From Candidatus Caenarcanales bacterium (GTDB taxonomy: Bacteria > Cyanobacteriota > Vampirovibrionia > LMEP-6097), in the NCBI GenBank assembly GCA_013216135.1, contig JABSOS010000029.1, positions 1 through 35,143 on the forward strand: DNA of 35,143 nt, given 5' to 3'. Positions 17,436 through 25,599 of this stretch are shown in pieces. A model generated the notes under the pieces. The model was not told the DNA's origin. It was given only the letters and a program-made list of their open reading frames with translations, and did no database searches. A program made the translations under genes and the position numbers. How positions within the stretch are numbered: the first letter of the stretch is position 1; each line of letters begins with the position of its first letter.

Positions 17436-18427
17436 ATTTCGGCTTTATCTCTTCTAGACATACCTAACTTTTCAATAAGCTTAAAGTCTGAACTAGACTC
17501 AGGATTATCAGTAGTTAATAATTTGTCACCTGAGAAAATACTATTAGCTCCAGCTATAAAGCATAGTGACTGCATTTCATCTGTCATCTCTAACCTTCCA
17601 GCTGATAAACGGATTTGAGCTTTAGGCATCATTACTCTTGATGTTGCAATAGTTCTAAGTACTTCAAAGTTATCTACAGGGTTAGTGACCCCTTGTTCAT
17701 AGAGTGGAGTTCCAGGAATAGGAGCTAGTACATTAATAGGTACAGAATCTGGCTGTGGATCTAGCTTTGCTAGTGAAGCGATGAAACTAATACGGTCAGC
17801 CTTAGTTTCTCCTAAACCTAAAATTCCACCACAACAAACATTAATACCAGCTTCCTGAACGTATTTAATTGTTTCTAATCTATCATCAAAAGTTCTAGTA
17901 CTGATTACATTAGAATAATGCTCAGGTGAAGTATCGATATTATGGTTATAACTGTGTAGCCCAGCTTCTTTTAATTTTTCTGCTTGTTCTTTTTTTAGCA
18001 TTCCAAGTGTAACGCATGGCTCCATACCCATTTCTTTAACGCTACGAACCATTTCTAAAACATTTTCGAATTGGTAATTATCAGGTGCTGACCTCCAAGC
18101 AGCTCCCATGCAGAAACGAGTAGCTCCATTATCTTTCGCTTCTTGAGCTTCTTTCATTACTTCTTCAATATTCATTAAGCCATAAACTTCTGATTCGGTT
18201 TTATGGTGAGCTGATTGTGAGCAGTAGCCACAATCTTCTGGACAAGCTCCAGATTTAATATTACTTAAAGTGCAGAATTGAACTTCATTCGGGTTATGAA
18301 ATTCTCTATGAGTAGTCTGGGCTTTAAAAATTAGTTCAGGAAAAGGAAGATTGTATATCTCTTCGATTTTCTGTTTTAATTCATCTGTTTGTTCTGATGT
18401 CTGTCTTTCGATGGGTGCTTGTACCAT
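17432..18427 (-). CDS. bioB: Biotin synthase BioB
   Basis: Radical-SAM enzyme inserting sulfur into dethiobiotin, last step of biotin synthesis. 331 aa. The [4Fe-4S] motif is C62-x3-C66-x2-C69 in SGACPEDCGYCSQSAHH. The cysteines of the auxiliary [2Fe-2S] cluster fall in RFCMGAAWR, EPCVTLGML and NVCCGGILGLGE, and the Arg ligand in RLSAGRLEM. No other biotin gene is nearby, so precursor synthesis is encoded elsewhere or dethiobiotin is scavenged. The ATG is preceded by an extended -10 with a predicted leader of only 2-3 nt. Confidence 0.97.
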   Translation of the reverse strand: MVQAPIERQTSEQTDELKQKIEEIYNLPFPELIFKAQTTHREFHNPNEVQFCTLSNIKSGACPEDCGYCSQSAHHKTESEVYGLMNIEEVMKEAQEAKDNGATRFCMGAAWRSAPDNYQFENVLEMVRSVKEMGMEPCVTLGMLKKEQAEKLKEAGLHSYNHNIDTSPEHYSNVISTRTFDDRLETIKYVQEAGINVCCGGILGLGETKADRISFIASLAKLDPQPDSVPINVLAPIPGTPLYEQGVTNPVDNFEVLRTIATSRVMMPKAQIRLSAGRLEMTDEMQSLCFIAGANSIFSGDKLLTTDNPESSSDFKLIEKLGMSRRDKAEI

Positions 18428-18436
18428 AGTTATATG

Positions 18437-18445
18437 ATTTTAGCA
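18437..18445 (-). promoter_or_regulatory. Extended -10 promoter of bioB
   Basis: TGC-TAAAAT on the minus strand, identical to the purE element, 9 nt before the bioB ATG. Predicted transcription start about 2-3 nt before the start codon. Confidence 0.5.
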
Positions 18446-18481
18446 TTTGTCTTTAAATTCATTTTATATCTGATCTTATCT

Positions 18482-18487
18482 TATAAA
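18482..18487 (+). promoter_or_regulatory. Possible -10 hexamer before the GTG at 18493
   Basis: TATAAA lies 5 nt upstream of GTG 18493. An out-of-frame ATG at 18491 overlaps and opens only 25 codons, so the GTG is the better start if the transcript is leaderless. Confidence 0.3.
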
Positions 18488-18492
18488 AATAT

Positions 18493-21057
18493 GTGTGTTG
18501 TTTGCTTTGTAAATACGTGTCTTATCTTACAGAGAGTGTTGCAAGATTCAATAAAATTAATCATATAATTAAGTCAAAAAAGTCGGTTGATTCTAAAAAA
18601 CCTTCAACTCTTGATTATAAAGTTAATACTAGTAAAACTATCACTATTGATGATATTACTAATACCTTGCATGCATCAATTTTTCAGGCACTTAGTGAGT
18701 CAAGTTTAAATTTAAGTCCAGAACAAAGAGAAGAATTTATCTTTAATGAAACATCGGCTTTTTTTGTTGGACTTAAAGCTGAAAATCCAGATCAATATGA
18801 AAAACTCTTGAACTCATATTTAAACAGGTTTGTACCTCAAGAAGTAACTGATGAACAATTTAAAATTGGGCAAGATGACCTTATCGTTTTAGGCTATGAT
18901 CCAATTCCTGACACTGCTGAAAATAGATCGGAACTTTTAAGAAAAGCTCAGGAAAGTCAGTTAAACAAACTTAACACTTGGCTTGATTATTTACAAAATG
19001 AAAGTGGACTTTCACTAAAACAACAGTATATTATTTTCAATTCCATTGCAGGTCTTGAAGAAAAGTCTTTTCCAGCTAATGTTTCCGAAAAAGAGCTAAA
19101 AAAAGCTTTAAATAAACTTGCAACAGATTCTAAGTATAAACATAAGTTTGATGAACAAGTTCTTTCTTTAATGGGACCTTTAGTTAATACTTACTCCTCA
19201 TCAAATAAAACTCGTGATGATAAATCTTCTTTTATCACTAATATGATTAAATCTAGAAATTTATTAAGCCCAAGAGTACTAACTCGCAGCAATGGCATAA
19301 AAATGAAAGACTTCTTTGATGATTCTGGTGAAATCAAATTGAGTAAGGTTTATAGCTTTATACTTAATAGTCCTATTAATAAAAAAATTAAACTTGTCTC
19401 TCGTGCAGAGCATTCATTAAAACCAATAATTGAACTTAATAAAGATGTACTTAAGAAAGCTGCTCAAGAAATGAACTCTAAGCTTTCAGGGTCTAATTTT
19501 ACTAGCTTATACACCAGGTATATAAATGATTCACTAAATTTACAGGCGGCTAATTTCAAGACTACTGAAGGACAGTGGATGAAATTTGAGAAAGATTCAA
19601 ATGCTCAAGATCTAGTCGATAGCTTGGAAGGTTATAACACTGGTTGGTGTACTTGTGAATACGCGACAGCCCAGGCTCAATTAAAGTTAGGAGATTTTTA
19701 TATTTATTTTTCAAATGACGAGAATAATGAGCCAAATATTCCTAGAATTGGTATTCGCATGGAGGGAACTAATTTAGCTGAAATTAGAGGTGTCGATATT
19801 GGGCAGGATTTTGATCCTCATATCTCTGCAACTGATGTTTTACTTAAAAAGTTAGCTGAGGAAAATGAAGATGGCTCAAAAGTTTTCAAAAATATAGATT
19901 CCTATTACCAAAAAGATAGTGACTTAAAATATATTAATAAGCTTTATAAAGAATTTAAAGCTGGTAAAGATTTATCTGTTGAATACCTTGAAGTAATTTA
20001 TGAAATTAGAAGACCATTTACCTCTTTTGGCTTAGGGAATAATAAAAACCCTAAGCTTCAAGAATTTTTGAATTCAAGAGAGGGATTATACCGTGAAGAT
20101 ATGGCAAAAATATTTCAAATTAAACCTAATGAATTTGCTATTTATGAACATGAAATTAATGAAGAAACCTTAGTTTACTATCCTGAAAATAGAGAAACCT
20201 CTCCCGTTGAATTTTATATTACTAACTCTGAGCTTAGCCGTGAAAATTCAAAAAGGTTGCTAGAATTCGCAAATGATAATCCAATAGTTTATCTACTTAG
20301 AGACAGCTCTGATAAAGCTTATCTTTTACCTGTGTTAAAAGGACTAGATTTGAATTTATATAAAGAAATTAACTCTTTGAGTCCTAGGTTAAATAAGGAT
20401 CTAAACTCTGATGTCTTTTGGTCTTTTAAATATCCAAGATATTTAATTGAAGAAGCTAAAGATTTCTATAGCTATGTGAGTTCTCAAAATAATTTCGAAT
20501 TGTATCCTCTTTATCTTATTACTGCTCTTGAATATGTTCAAGATTCTGATTTCCTTGATGTGATTTTTAAATCTAATCTTGCTAAGCTTGCTGATTCAGA
20601 TTTATCTTATTTTAGAGAAGAGTTTGAGGGTAAATCTATCAGTAAAGATGCCTTTAAAGGCTTGCTTGCTCATATTGATGTTAAAGGCTTAGGTTCTGAT
20701 AATGTTACTTTTATATTTGATAAGGTTTGTGAATTGGGTTTAGATAAAGAGCTCATTAACTTATACGAAAGAGGTATGGACTTTTCTCTTTTAAGTCATA
20801 CTGGAGCTAAGATTCCTTCATTAATTGCTTATATCGTATCTGGTAATGATCCCGAGGTGCTAGAAGAACTATTTATTAATAAATTAGAATCTAATCTGAA
20901 TTCTAACTTATTCTATTTTCCATTAGCTAGACCTAATTTTTCTCCTTTAGTCCATGCAATTACTTCTAATAAGAGTGATTTTGCAGATGTATTAAAAAGT
21001 AATGGCGCTAAGTTAAATTTAGATTCTACTGCTATCAGACAATTTGGTTATGAATAA
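18493..21057 (+). CDS. Large orphan protein with W-C-T motif segment and ankyrin-like C-terminus
   Basis: 854 aa from a GTG; another in-frame GTG is at 18517, so the first residues are uncertain. The middle (about residues 360-435) has the best preserved block: an aromatic/acidic segment, GYNTGWCTCEYATAQ, GDFYIYF, IPRIGIRMEG and EIRGVDIGQDFDPH. I have seen the order GWCT, GdfYvY, PRIairm, EvRG in large phage- or plasmid-like proteins (PcfJ-type), but I cannot confirm that family. The C-terminal 120 residues show two ankyrin-like units (SLIAYIVSGNDPEVLEELF and SPLVHAITSNKSDFADVL). No signal peptide. Divergent from bioB and followed by a strong hairpin. Confidence 0.65.
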   Translation: MCCLLCKYVSYLTESVARFNKINHIIKSKKSVDSKKPSTLDYKVNTSKTITIDDITNTLHASIFQALSESSLNLSPEQREEFIFNETSAFFVGLKAENPDQYEKLLNSYLNRFVPQEVTDEQFKIGQDDLIVLGYDPIPDTAENRSELLRKAQESQLNKLNTWLDYLQNESGLSLKQQYIIFNSIAGLEEKSFPANVSEKELKKALNKLATDSKYKHKFDEQVLSLMGPLVNTYSSSNKTRDDKSSFITNMIKSRNLLSPRVLTRSNGIKMKDFFDDSGEIKLSKVYSFILNSPINKKIKLVSRAEHSLKPIIELNKDVLKKAAQEMNSKLSGSNFTSLYTRYINDSLNLQAANFKTTEGQWMKFEKDSNAQDLVDSLEGYNTGWCTCEYATAQAQLKLGDFYIYFSNDENNEPNIPRIGIRMEGTNLAEIRGVDIGQDFDPHISATDVLLKKLAEENEDGSKVFKNIDSYYQKDSDLKYINKLYKEFKAGKDLSVEYLEVIYEIRRPFTSFGLGNNKNPKLQEFLNSREGLYREDMAKIFQIKPNEFAIYEHEINEETLVYYPENRETSPVEFYITNSELSRENSKRLLEFANDNPIVYLLRDSSDKAYLLPVLKGLDLNLYKEINSLSPRLNKDLNSDVFWSFKYPRYLIEEAKDFYSYVSSQNNFELYPLYLITALEYVQDSDFLDVIFKSNLAKLADSDLSYFREEFEGKSISKDAFKGLLAHIDVKGLGSDNVTFIFDKVCELGLDKELINLYERGMDFSLLSHTGAKIPSLIAYIVSGNDPEVLEELFINKLESNLNSNLFYFPLARPNFSPLVHAITSNKSDFADVLKSNGAKLNLDSTAIRQFGYE

Positions 21058-21067
21058 ATAGATGAAT

Positions 21068-21100
21068 ATCTAGAAACCTGGTCTAGTAAGGTTTCTAGAT
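21068..21100. terminator. Bidirectional terminator hairpin
   Basis: ATCTAGAAACCT (21068-21079) and AGGTTTCTAGAT (21089-21100) form a perfect 12-bp stem with a 9-nt loop between two convergent stop codons (21057 plus, 21124 minus). The minus side continues into an AT-rich, T-containing tract. It should end both transcripts. Confidence 0.75.
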
Positions 21101-21123
21101 TGTTTGATGAAATTAAAAATTCT

Positions 21124-22542
21124 TTAAGCTAAAATAGCTCCAGAGTGACAGCTTGCAAACACCAAATTAATATTTCCATGTTTACTGAAATCTTTTAAAT
21201 ACTTGTGCTCAAATTCTTTGATTTCTTGTTCGCTTAGCTTAGTGTCATTCCCATAGATGTAATATTCTAAGGAACCTTCAACATAATCAATATCTGTATA
21301 GGTCCGTCCCGTGAGGCTTCCATGCCCAAGAAATAAGACCATAATTTCTAATTGTGTCTCTGGGTTGACTTCTAGCCATTCTTTAGCCTGCGCTTGAATT
21401 TTTGGAAATTGTTTTTCTAACTTCTCTTTGAAACTAAATTCATTATCTTCATTAGATGCTTTTAGATTTGAGATTATATCTGTTCTAAGCTTCTTATTAC
21501 TGTTATGGCTTTTGCTGAATAGACTTTTAAAGAGATTTGCATCATTTTTAAAGTTATCATAAGGTTTTTCTTTATTCTCAAAATTTATTATTTGCAAAAC
21601 TCTTTTAACATTAGGATTTTTATTATCACTTAGATCCCAACCAATATTATTATTTTCATTGTTAATAATATTGGATGAAACTAAATGTTTTTCATAGCCA
21701 GGGAACAAACAATCTGTTTGACATGCTCCAGATTTTGGTAACTTTGTTAATGCATCTAGCCATCCATGTAATTTTGTAAGTTCTACTAGATTTTCTATAA
21801 ATGGGGAATTTTCACTTGTTTTTTGAAAAATATTGTAATTTGCTTTTGTAATTTTAGTACTATCTTGAAGTTTGAAGTTACTCCTATTGCCAGTTAGTTT
21901 AATATTAGTCATTGATGGTAGTAGTTGACTTGCTGCTGCTGATATAAAAGTATTCTTTAAATGCTTTTTATTTGATTTTGGAGGGTTGTGAATGTCAGCT
22001 ATGAAATTTGGATAAGTACTTTTTAAATACTTTATTGAATCTTCTTCATTTATAATCTTAATTTCATTTTTATTTATTTTATTGCTTACTGAATAGTATG
22101 GGATTTTTCTATAATTATTCTTTAGGAAGCCTTTTACTAAATCTTTAATCTCTGAAATTATAATTGGATTTTTAAACTTCTTTTCTAAAGATGAATTTCT
22201 ATATAAATTAAGTAAATTTATATAGAGTTGAGATAGACCATCATCATAATTCCTTGCTTTAGGTTTGTACAGTCCTACTTGAATAAAATCTTCTTTATAT
22301 TTTTTTAAAAGCCTAACTGAGTCAGCGAACATATTCTTGAAAAATTCATTAGGTAGACTGTTTATAAGCTTAAGTGTTGATTTTTCATTTAATATTAATG
22401 GAAAGTTTATATCAGTGTGATAATTTTCAAATGTGTGCCTTAGTGAATAATCATCCGGTATTTTGTACCTAGAATCTTTACTAATTATTTGTACTTGTGG
22501 ATTTAACTGGGTTTGTAAACTATTCACCCTCAGACTTAGCAA
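21124..22542 (-). CDS. Caspase-like cysteine peptidase domain protein, downstream of and overlapping minE
   Basis: 472 aa, or slightly fewer if the GTG at codon 6 is used. The C-terminal 150 residues have the layout of a caspase/metacaspase p20: VLQIINFENKEKPYDNFKND, a helical stretch, VLFLGHGSLTG with His407, and LVFASCHSGA with Cys465, 58 residues later. The protein ends 7 residues after the Cys, so the p10-like second half is missing. The frame stops right before a terminator and I see no frameshifted continuation. The N-terminal 300 residues are unrecognised. Its start overlaps the 3' end of minE by 23 nt, so it is co-transcribed with minCDE. It may be an inactive or dimer-completed fold. 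Confidence 0.6.
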   Translation of the reverse strand: MLSLRVNSLQTQLNPQVQIISKDSRYKIPDDYSLRHTFENYHTDINFPLILNEKSTLKLINSLPNEFFKNMFADSVRLLKKYKEDFIQVGLYKPKARNYDDGLSQLYINLLNLYRNSSLEKKFKNPIIISEIKDLVKGFLKNNYRKIPYYSVSNKINKNEIKIINEEDSIKYLKSTYPNFIADIHNPPKSNKKHLKNTFISAAASQLLPSMTNIKLTGNRSNFKLQDSTKITKANYNIFQKTSENSPFIENLVELTKLHGWLDALTKLPKSGACQTDCLFPGYEKHLVSSNIINNENNNIGWDLSDNKNPNVKRVLQIINFENKEKPYDNFKNDANLFKSLFSKSHNSNKKLRTDIISNLKASNEDNEFSFKEKLEKQFPKIQAQAKEWLEVNPETQLEIMVLFLGHGSLTGRTYTDIDYVEGSLEYYIYGNDTKLSEQEIKEFEHKYLKDFSKHGNINLVFASCHSGAILA

Positions 22543-22837
22543 CCATATGCTCAGCTCTAAGCTTAGCTCCCTTCAGTAAAGGAACTTTAGAAGAGAATAT
22601 AGATTCAGCTTCAAAGTGATTAGCTTGAATTATAAATTCAGCTTCTTGTGGATCAATATCAAAATACTTAGAAATCACTTCAAGAATTTCTTGTTTCATC
22701 TGATTCATAATGCCAGGTGAAACTTCTTGTCTATCATGAGTCAGCATTAACCTCATTCGATTAGCAGCTGTGCTACCACTTTTATCCTCGGGCTTACCGC
22801 TGATTTTACTGAAGAGATTTTTTACTGCTGTGAACAT
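22520..22837 (-). CDS. minE: Cell division topological specificity factor MinE
   Basis: 105 aa. Stimulates the MinD ATPase and drives Min oscillation, restricting MinC to the poles. The amphipathic N-terminus MFTAVKNLFSKI binds membrane. The conserved RMRLMLTHDRQEVSPGIMNQM segment is split by the MinD-contact region, followed by the dimerisation part LEVISKYFDIDPQEAEFII. The acidic spacer with PEDKSGSTAA resembles cyanobacterial MinE. One base separates it from minD; the last gene of minC-minD-minE. Ends in TAG inside the next gene. Confidence 0.95.
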   Translation of the reverse strand: MFTAVKNLFSKISGKPEDKSGSTAANRMRLMLTHDRQEVSPGIMNQMKQEILEVISKYFDIDPQEAEFIIQANHFEAESIFSSKVPLLKGAKLRAEHMVAKSEGE

Positions 22838-22838
22838 T

Positions 22839-23630
22839 TTAACTAAATATCGCCTTTAATTTTCCGAAAAATCCTTTCCCTTTGATATCCATTAATGGAA
22901 TATCTTCCCCTAAAATTCTTTTTGCTATGTTTCTGTAAGCTTGACCAGCTGACTTATTAGCTGTAAGTGAAAGTGGCTCACCTTTATTCGTAGAAACTAC
23001 TATGTCTTCATCATCTGGAACTATGCCTAGAAGATCTACAGAAAGAATTTCACAAATATCATCCATGCTCATCATCTGGTTAGCGTTCACTAGGTCTGGT
23101 TTAATTCTATTAATAACTAATCTATAAGAATCTAATTCATTTTTTCTAGCTTCAAGTAAACCGATGATTCTATCAGCGTCTCTAACTGAAGACATTTCAG
23201 GAGTAACTACTACAATAGCTTCATCTGCTCCTGAGATACTGTTCTGGAAACCAGATTCGATTCCCGCTGGACAATCAACTAAAACGAAATCAAACATAGT
23301 TTTTAATTCGTTTACTAATTCTCTTACTTGGTCAGCGTTTACAGCTGTTTTATCTCTAGTTTGAGCTGATGGTAATAATGAAAGGTTAGGTAACTTTTTA
23401 TCTTTTACTAGTGCTTGTTTCACTTTACAAGTACCTTCAATAACGTCAACTAAGTTATAGACAACCCTATTTTCTAGGCCCATAAGAATGTCTAAATTTC
23501 TTAAACCTATGTCCATATCTACGACACAAACATTTTTACCTTGCTTTGCAAGTGATGCACCTATATTAGCTGTAGTGGTAGTTTTACCTACTCCACCTTT
23601 TCCTGACGTTATTACTATTACTCTACCCAT
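22839..23630 (-). CDS. minD: Septum site-determining ATPase MinD
   Basis: 263 aa. ParA/MinD-family ATPase that dimerises on the membrane and recruits MinC and MinE. Deviant Walker A GKGGVGKTTTTANIG at the N-terminus, with the signature Lys before GGVGKT; DMDIGLRNLDILMGLENR switch I; LVDCPAGIESGF Walker B. The last ten residues, FFGKLKAIFS, are the amphipathic membrane-targeting helix. It lies 20 bp after minC. A weak AGG occurs 7 nt before the ATG. Confidence 0.97.
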   Translation of the reverse strand: MGRVIVITSGKGGVGKTTTTANIGASLAKQGKNVCVVDMDIGLRNLDILMGLENRVVYNLVDVIEGTCKVKQALVKDKKLPNLSLLPSAQTRDKTAVNADQVRELVNELKTMFDFVLVDCPAGIESGFQNSISGADEAIVVVTPEMSSVRDADRIIGLLEARKNELDSYRLVINRIKPDLVNANQMMSMDDICEILSVDLLGIVPDDEDIVVSTNKGEPLSLTANKSAGQAYRNIAKRILGEDIPLMDIKGKGFFGKLKAIFS

Positions 23631-23650
23631 TGAACAACCTAATGAATTAA

Positions 23651-24382
23651 TTAAGATTTGTATATCATTATCTCACTATTTTCGATTTTTGCAAGCTCTC
23701 CAGCGTTAAAATAATTATTTTTTTCATTCTTTTTAGGTTCCACCTCTTTCGCAACTCCTAAAAATTTCTCTGCAATTCTTAATTGGCAGTTTGAAAATTT
23801 TAAAGCTCTAATTGTAGCGGCTTCATTGCCGCTTGAACCTGCGTGAACTATTCCTCTGCATGTTCCCCAAATCAATACGTCTCCTTGGGCAATAATTTCA
23901 GCAGATGGATTGATATCACCGATGATTACTACTGAACCTGGATAACGAATCAAGTGACCTGCTCTAAGATTTGATTTTACATAAAGAGTATCTGGAATAT
24001 TATATTCTTCATCTTTAACTTCTTCTTTAGAAGTAGAAACTGTTTCTGTTTGACCGTCATCATAACTAAGTTTTACGTCACGAAAACTATCAGCTGAAGC
24101 AATCATATTTTCTAGGTCTCCAGCTGCATATGAAGCCCTAAGAGAAATGTTTTGCTTATTAAGAGAATCCTGAATCTCTTGGATTTGTTGTTTAACATCT
24201 TTAGAATTTTTGTTTAATTCCATCTCTGGAATGATGACAGAGACAGAATTTCCAGAAAAGAAACCAGCACTTCTACTTAACTCACTTTCAAGCTCCTTTC
24301 TGAAAGAGTCGTTACTAAAATCAAATGAAGATAGATCTAAAAAAATTTCTTTTTTATGCTGTTTTACCTTGAGTTCGGGCAT
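23651..24382 (-). CDS. minC: Septum site-determining protein MinC
   Basis: 243 aa. FtsZ-polymerisation inhibitor. The N-terminal domain (to about 115) is divergent, as is usual. The C-terminal beta-helix domain is clear: SNLRAGHLIRYPGSVVIIGDINPSAEIIAQGDVLIWGTCRGIVHAG, in which RAG replaces the usual RSG MinD-contact motif. First gene of minCDE. The promoter places transcription at the start codon. A short acidic linker EEVKDEEYN joins the domains. Confidence 0.93.
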   Translation of the reverse strand: MPELKVKQHKKEIFLDLSSFDFSNDSFRKELESELSRSAGFFSGNSVSVIIPEMELNKNSKDVKQQIQEIQDSLNKQNISLRASYAAGDLENMIASADSFRDVKLSYDDGQTETVSTSKEEVKDEEYNIPDTLYVKSNLRAGHLIRYPGSVVIIGDINPSAEIIAQGDVLIWGTCRGIVHAGSSGNEAATIRALKFSNCQLRIAEKFLGVAKEVEPKKNEKNNYFNAGELAKIENSEIMIYKS

Positions 24383-24388
24383 ATAGAC

Positions 24389-24416
24389 ATTATAATTGAA
24401 TTAGCGAATAATTCAA
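24389..24416 (-). promoter_or_regulatory. minCDE promoter, leaderless spacing
   Basis: On the minus strand: TTGAAT (-35, 24411-24416), a 16-bp spacer, and TATAAT (-10, 24389-24394), followed by 6 nt and the minC ATG. This is the best complete promoter in the window and predicts a transcript beginning at the start codon. Confidence 0.65.
24396..24416. repeat. Operator-like palindrome overlapping the min promoter
   Basis: TTGAATTA-gcgaa-TAATTCAA, a perfect 8-bp inverted repeat with 5-bp centre, covers the -35 and spacer of the minC promoter. It lies in the 84-bp divergent region shared with the AI-2E permease. It could bind a dimeric regulator of either gene. Confidence 0.45.
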
Positions 24417-24466
24417 ATTTTTCGATTTTGAGCTTTGAATTTTGTTCCAAAATAAATTGAAAATAT

Positions 24467-25561
24467 ATGGTGGATGAAAGAAGAGAATTAGATAAATGGA
24501 AGCTAAGAACCTATCAGCTAGTGAGCTTTGCACTTTTTTTGTTTATTGGAAATTCATTAATTAATGCAGCAGATAAAATATCTGATGTCGTAGTTACTTT
24601 CTTTATAGCTATCTTAATTAACTATTTACTTGCAAAGCCTGTAGAATTTTTAACTAAATACATTCGCTATCGAATCGTTTCAGTAGCGATTATTTATTTA
24701 ACCTTTATTTCTTTATTAATTTTAATTAGTGTTTATCTTTTTCCTGAAATTTTCTCTCAATTAAAGTTACTAGTGAACACTATTCCAGTTTTAGTTCCTA
24801 AACTTAAATATAGTTTGGATTCTTTTACAGCTTTTCTTGCTGGGCATCAAATCATTTTACCCTTCTCATTTGATTTGAACGGTTTTGTAAATGGTGCTTT
24901 AGAAGCGATTAAGGATTTTAAGATCTCGCAGTTCAGTAGCTTTCTAACTTCATTTATCAAAAACTCTTTCTCTGCTGGTTTATATATCGTTTTAACTATC
25001 ATTATTAGTTTCTACTTATTAGTAGATGGGAAAAGAGTTTGGGAATTATTTTTAACTCCATTTGAGGGGAAAGTAAAAGACCATTTAGTTAATGTGAAAA
25101 AGAAAATTGATAATGGTTTGTACGCATTTATCATTGGACAATTTCAAGTGGCTTCTCTTACCACTTTAGTTATGCTTAGCTCGTATTTTATATTGAAGGT
25201 TCCTTTTGCTTTAGTTCTAGGTCTTGCTCAGATGCTTGAAATGCTTCCTGTTATAGGGACTTGGCTTGCGATTATTCCGTGTTTAATTATTGTAGGTTTC
25301 TCGACATCCTTTACTAAAGCTTTTATTGCTTTTATTGTCTATATGACGTATACACAGATTTTTAGAGATAATCTAATTACCCCTAGAATTATGGGAGATG
25401 CTTTGGGGTTCCATCCAATAGCAATTATTTTAGGGTTAATTATTGGAGCTAAGTTATATGGCGCTTTTGGTGTAATTTTTGCTTTGCCTTCAATGGCTAT
25501 CATTTCAGCTGTAATTCAGTACATGCATGAGATTAATAGTCTTAAGGTTAGGAAGTTTTAG
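24467..25561 (+). CDS. AI-2E family transporter (PerM/TqsA-like permease)
   Basis: 364 aa with about 7-8 membrane spans and no signal peptide. Family landmarks are the N-terminal KPVEFLTKYIRYR after the second span, IISFYLLVDGKRVWELF, the EMLPVIGTWLAIIP loop, and the C-terminal pair RIMGDALGFHPIAIILGLIIG and YGAFGVIFALPSMAI. Members export or import small molecules. Some move autoinducer-2 and others act as Na+/H+ antiporters, so the substrate cannot be inferred. Divergent from minC; convergent with the EF-hand peptidase gene. Confidence 0.92.
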   Translation: MVDERRELDKWKLRTYQLVSFALFLFIGNSLINAADKISDVVVTFFIAILINYLLAKPVEFLTKYIRYRIVSVAIIYLTFISLLILISVYLFPEIFSQLKLLVNTIPVLVPKLKYSLDSFTAFLAGHQIILPFSFDLNGFVNGALEAIKDFKISQFSSFLTSFIKNSFSAGLYIVLTIIISFYLLVDGKRVWELFLTPFEGKVKDHLVNVKKKIDNGLYAFIIGQFQVASLTTLVMLSSYFILKVPFALVLGLAQMLEMLPVIGTWLAIIPCLIIVGFSTSFTKAFIAFIVYMTYTQIFRDNLITPRIMGDALGFHPIAIILGLIIGAKLYGAFGVIFALPSMAIISAVIQYMHEINSLKVRKF

Positions 25562-25599
25562 TTAGCCAGCATTGCCCCATATAGTTCTTGGTTTATTTT

